The notes under the pieces were generated by a model. It ran no database searches. It saw nothing but the letters and a program-made list of their open reading frames with translations, and was not told the origin of the DNA. Positions 62,920-64,000 of a stretch of 64,000 nt of DNA are shown in pieces. The stretch spans positions 3,472,001 through 3,536,000 of the forward strand of contig NZ_CP179203.1 in NCBI RefSeq assembly GCF_051201625.1, in the 5' to 3' direction. Source of the stretch: Shimia sp051201625. GTDB taxonomy: Bacteria > Pseudomonadota > Alphaproteobacteria > Rhodobacterales > Rhodobacteraceae. A program made the position numbers and the translations under genes. The stretch's first letter is position 1. The number at the start of each line of letters is the position of its first letter.

Positions 62920-63954
62920 TCATGCGCTCCCAAGATCTGCATAGTCTTCCCGAAAACAGGCACTGGCGGGCGTAAAACGCGCGCCTTCTTTGCCAAAATA
63001 ACTGTGTTTTGCCCAATTCAAAGCCTTTTGATCTGCCAAAGCAGATATATCAGCCATGTAATTAACTGCACCGTTGTTTAGGCTCGCACGAATCGTATCC
63101 CAATCCGGATACGCTTTGAACGCATCCAGCCAAATGGCTCGACCAGCAAGGAAGCCAGAAGCACCAGCTGTAAACGCATGTTCCAGCACCTTTCGAAACT
63201 CAGGCTTCCCAGCTCCCGCACTCAACATCACCCAAGGCCGCCCTGCAAGTCGGCCCATTTCGTCAAACGTGGCCTGTATGTCCGCAGACCCATCAGCATC
63301 GACTGCGTTGACTGGGCTTTCCAGTTTGAAAACGTCAACCCCATAGTCCGGTTTGGCAAATTCTTCGACTGAGCCAAGTACGTCGTCAGCCTTCTTGCCT
63401 TTCATTTCGATGTACTCTTTGGTTTGAAACTCATCCACTGCCAGCGGATAAACCAAAAGTTCAAACAGGAACGGAATGTCATATTTGGCACATTCCTCAC
63501 CTATTCTTTTTACGTAATCTTGCTGTGCTTGATTCACATTGTCTGATGCGTCCGGACGGTACCAAGCCAGTACTTTGACGGCATCGCCGCCCATTCGTTT
63601 GATCTTGCTGACTGACCAGTCGTCGATATCACGCGAAAGCCTGCCTCCAGACGTTTCCTGAAACAGCGAGTCTTCAAGCGTAACGATCAAGCCTTTTTTT
63701 GGTGACAAAATATCGATGCTGTGTGGTATCGCATAGTGCGGATCCAGCAACATTGCAGTACTCTGATCCTGAAGGGTCTGGATTAATAAGTCTTTGAATC
63801 TCGCTACTTGCTCCCAAGGAGCTTCCATTTGTCCAAAGTACTGCGCGATTGGCGCTTTGATCGGTGGACGCTGATCGACCGCTGTCATTTTAAATATGCC
63901 GTTCGAGTCTGCCATGCGACGCAAACCCCAAAGCTTTCCGGGGGTTAGGTTCAT
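62920..63954 (-). CDS. Class I tagatose-bisphosphate/sulfofructose-phosphate aldolase-like protein (LacD family)
   Basis: 344 residues of the LacD-like TIM barrel: IFKMTAVDQRPPIKAPIAQY, AMLLDPHYAIPH, DAVKVLAWYRPDAS (Schiff-base Lys candidate), PFLFELLVYPLAVDEFQTKE, DVFKLESPVNAV and MLSAGAGKPEFRKVLEHAF. It should split a ketohexose (bis)phosphate. YihT of the sulfo-EMP pathway is related. Its start overlaps the stop of the upstream partial gene (ATGA). Confidence 0.83.
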   Translation of the reverse strand: MNLTPGKLWGLRRMADSNGIFKMTAVDQRPPIKAPIAQYFGQMEAPWEQVARFKDLLIQTLQDQSTAMLLDPHYAIPHSIDILSPKKGLIVTLEDSLFQETSGGRLSRDIDDWSVSKIKRMGGDAVKVLAWYRPDASDNVNQAQQDYVKRIGEECAKYDIPFLFELLVYPLAVDEFQTKEYIEMKGKKADDVLGSVEEFAKPDYGVDVFKLESPVNAVDADGSADIQATFDEMGRLAGRPWVMLSAGAGKPEFRKVLEHAFTAGASGFLAGRAIWLDAFKAYPDWDTIRASLNNGAVNYMADISALADQKALNWAKHSYFGKEGARFTPASACFREDYADLGSA

Positions 63955-64000
63955 ACCGTATTCTCCTTGAGGAATTTTTCCATGTCTTGCCGGTTCGGCG
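63951..64000 (-). CDS. C-terminal end of an upstream gene, possibly a PfkB-type sugar kinase (cut by window edge)
   Basis: The last visible codons read PNRQDMEKFLKENTV followed by TGA, whose first two bases lie in the aldolase ATG. Many PfkB-family kinases end in a P-x-R-x-x-x-E-x-F-L helix of this kind, and a kinase is the step missing between the isomerase and the aldolase. Only 15 residues are seen, so the identity is tentative. Confidence 0.5.
   Translation of the reverse strand, partial: PNRQDMEKFLKENTV

Noticed and set aside
1..64000. tRNA genes, rRNA, CRISPR arrays, transposases, phage genes, known riboswitches
   Set aside because: None was recognised on reading both strands of the intergenic stretches; small or divergent RNAs could still be missed without a covariance search.

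Overview
The window looks like a piece of chromosome from a marine alphaproteobacterium of the Rhodobacterales (Roseobacter-type). This is inferred from family content and order: a YbjN gene followed by proC, ubiK divergent from an lgt-midA-pgeF operon, a mitochondrial-type NDUFS4 subunit, class I lysyl-tRNA synthetase, MeaB, HrpB and PCu(A)C. Base composition is close to balanced rather than GC-rich. There are no rRNA genes, recognisable tRNAs, insertion sequences, phage genes or CRISPR arrays. The window is cut inside proC on the left and inside a probable sugar kinase on the right.

Positions 1-31900 are mostly housekeeping: proC, ubiK, lgt, a MidA-type methyltransferase, pgeF, a 46-residue basic protein, an NDUFS4-like complex I subunit, uvrB, two tandem universal stress proteins, a LysR regulator, a tyrosine phosphatase, a copper chaperone, rpmB, meaB, hrpB, a Nudix hydrolase, a Pit-type phosphate transporter, argD-argF, lysK, dacB, nadD and ettA. 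One gene here, a sterol desaturase-family member at 9476-9991, appears decayed by an internal deletion.

Positions 31900-36700 hold a translationally coupled operon for a 2-oxoacid:ferredoxin-type oxidoreductase (alpha and beta subunits) with an FAD and iron-sulfur partner protein. Positions 36850-41910 hold a five-gene operon for beta-galactosides and D-galactose by the oxidative De Ley-Doudoroff route: GH42 beta-galactosidase, SDR dehydrogenase, lactonase, KDGal kinase and KDPGal aldolase. The galactonate dehydratase step and an uptake system are missing from the operon.

Positions 42300-56900 form a myo-inositol regulon: ABC importer (binding protein, permease, ATPase), iolG, a phytanoyl-CoA dioxygenase-family gene, two further Gfo/Idh/MocA dehydrogenases, an IolE-like TIM-barrel gene, iolD, iolC, iolB, a class II aldolase (IolJ role) and a LacI regulator. 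The same perfect palindrome, TTGCAACCGGTTGCAA, lies before the transporter operon (42323-42342) and in the divergent iolD control region (51159-51174), tying the parts together.

Positions 57079-64000 are a second sugar operon on the minus strand, with all genes overlapping or abutting: probable PfkB kinase (cut by the edge), LacD-like class I aldolase, L-fucose/arabinose isomerase-family protein, Gfo/Idh/MocA protein, aldose 1-epimerase, SSADH-type aldehyde dehydrogenase and a D-isomer 2-hydroxyacid dehydrogenase resembling sulfolactate dehydrogenase SlcC. The gene set matches what a sulfoquinovose (sulfo-EMP2-like) pathway would need, with the Gfo/Idh/MocA protein as candidate NAD-dependent sulfoquinovosidase. 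This is an inference, with a 6-deoxyhexose pathway as the main alternative, and it is the most interesting system in the window.
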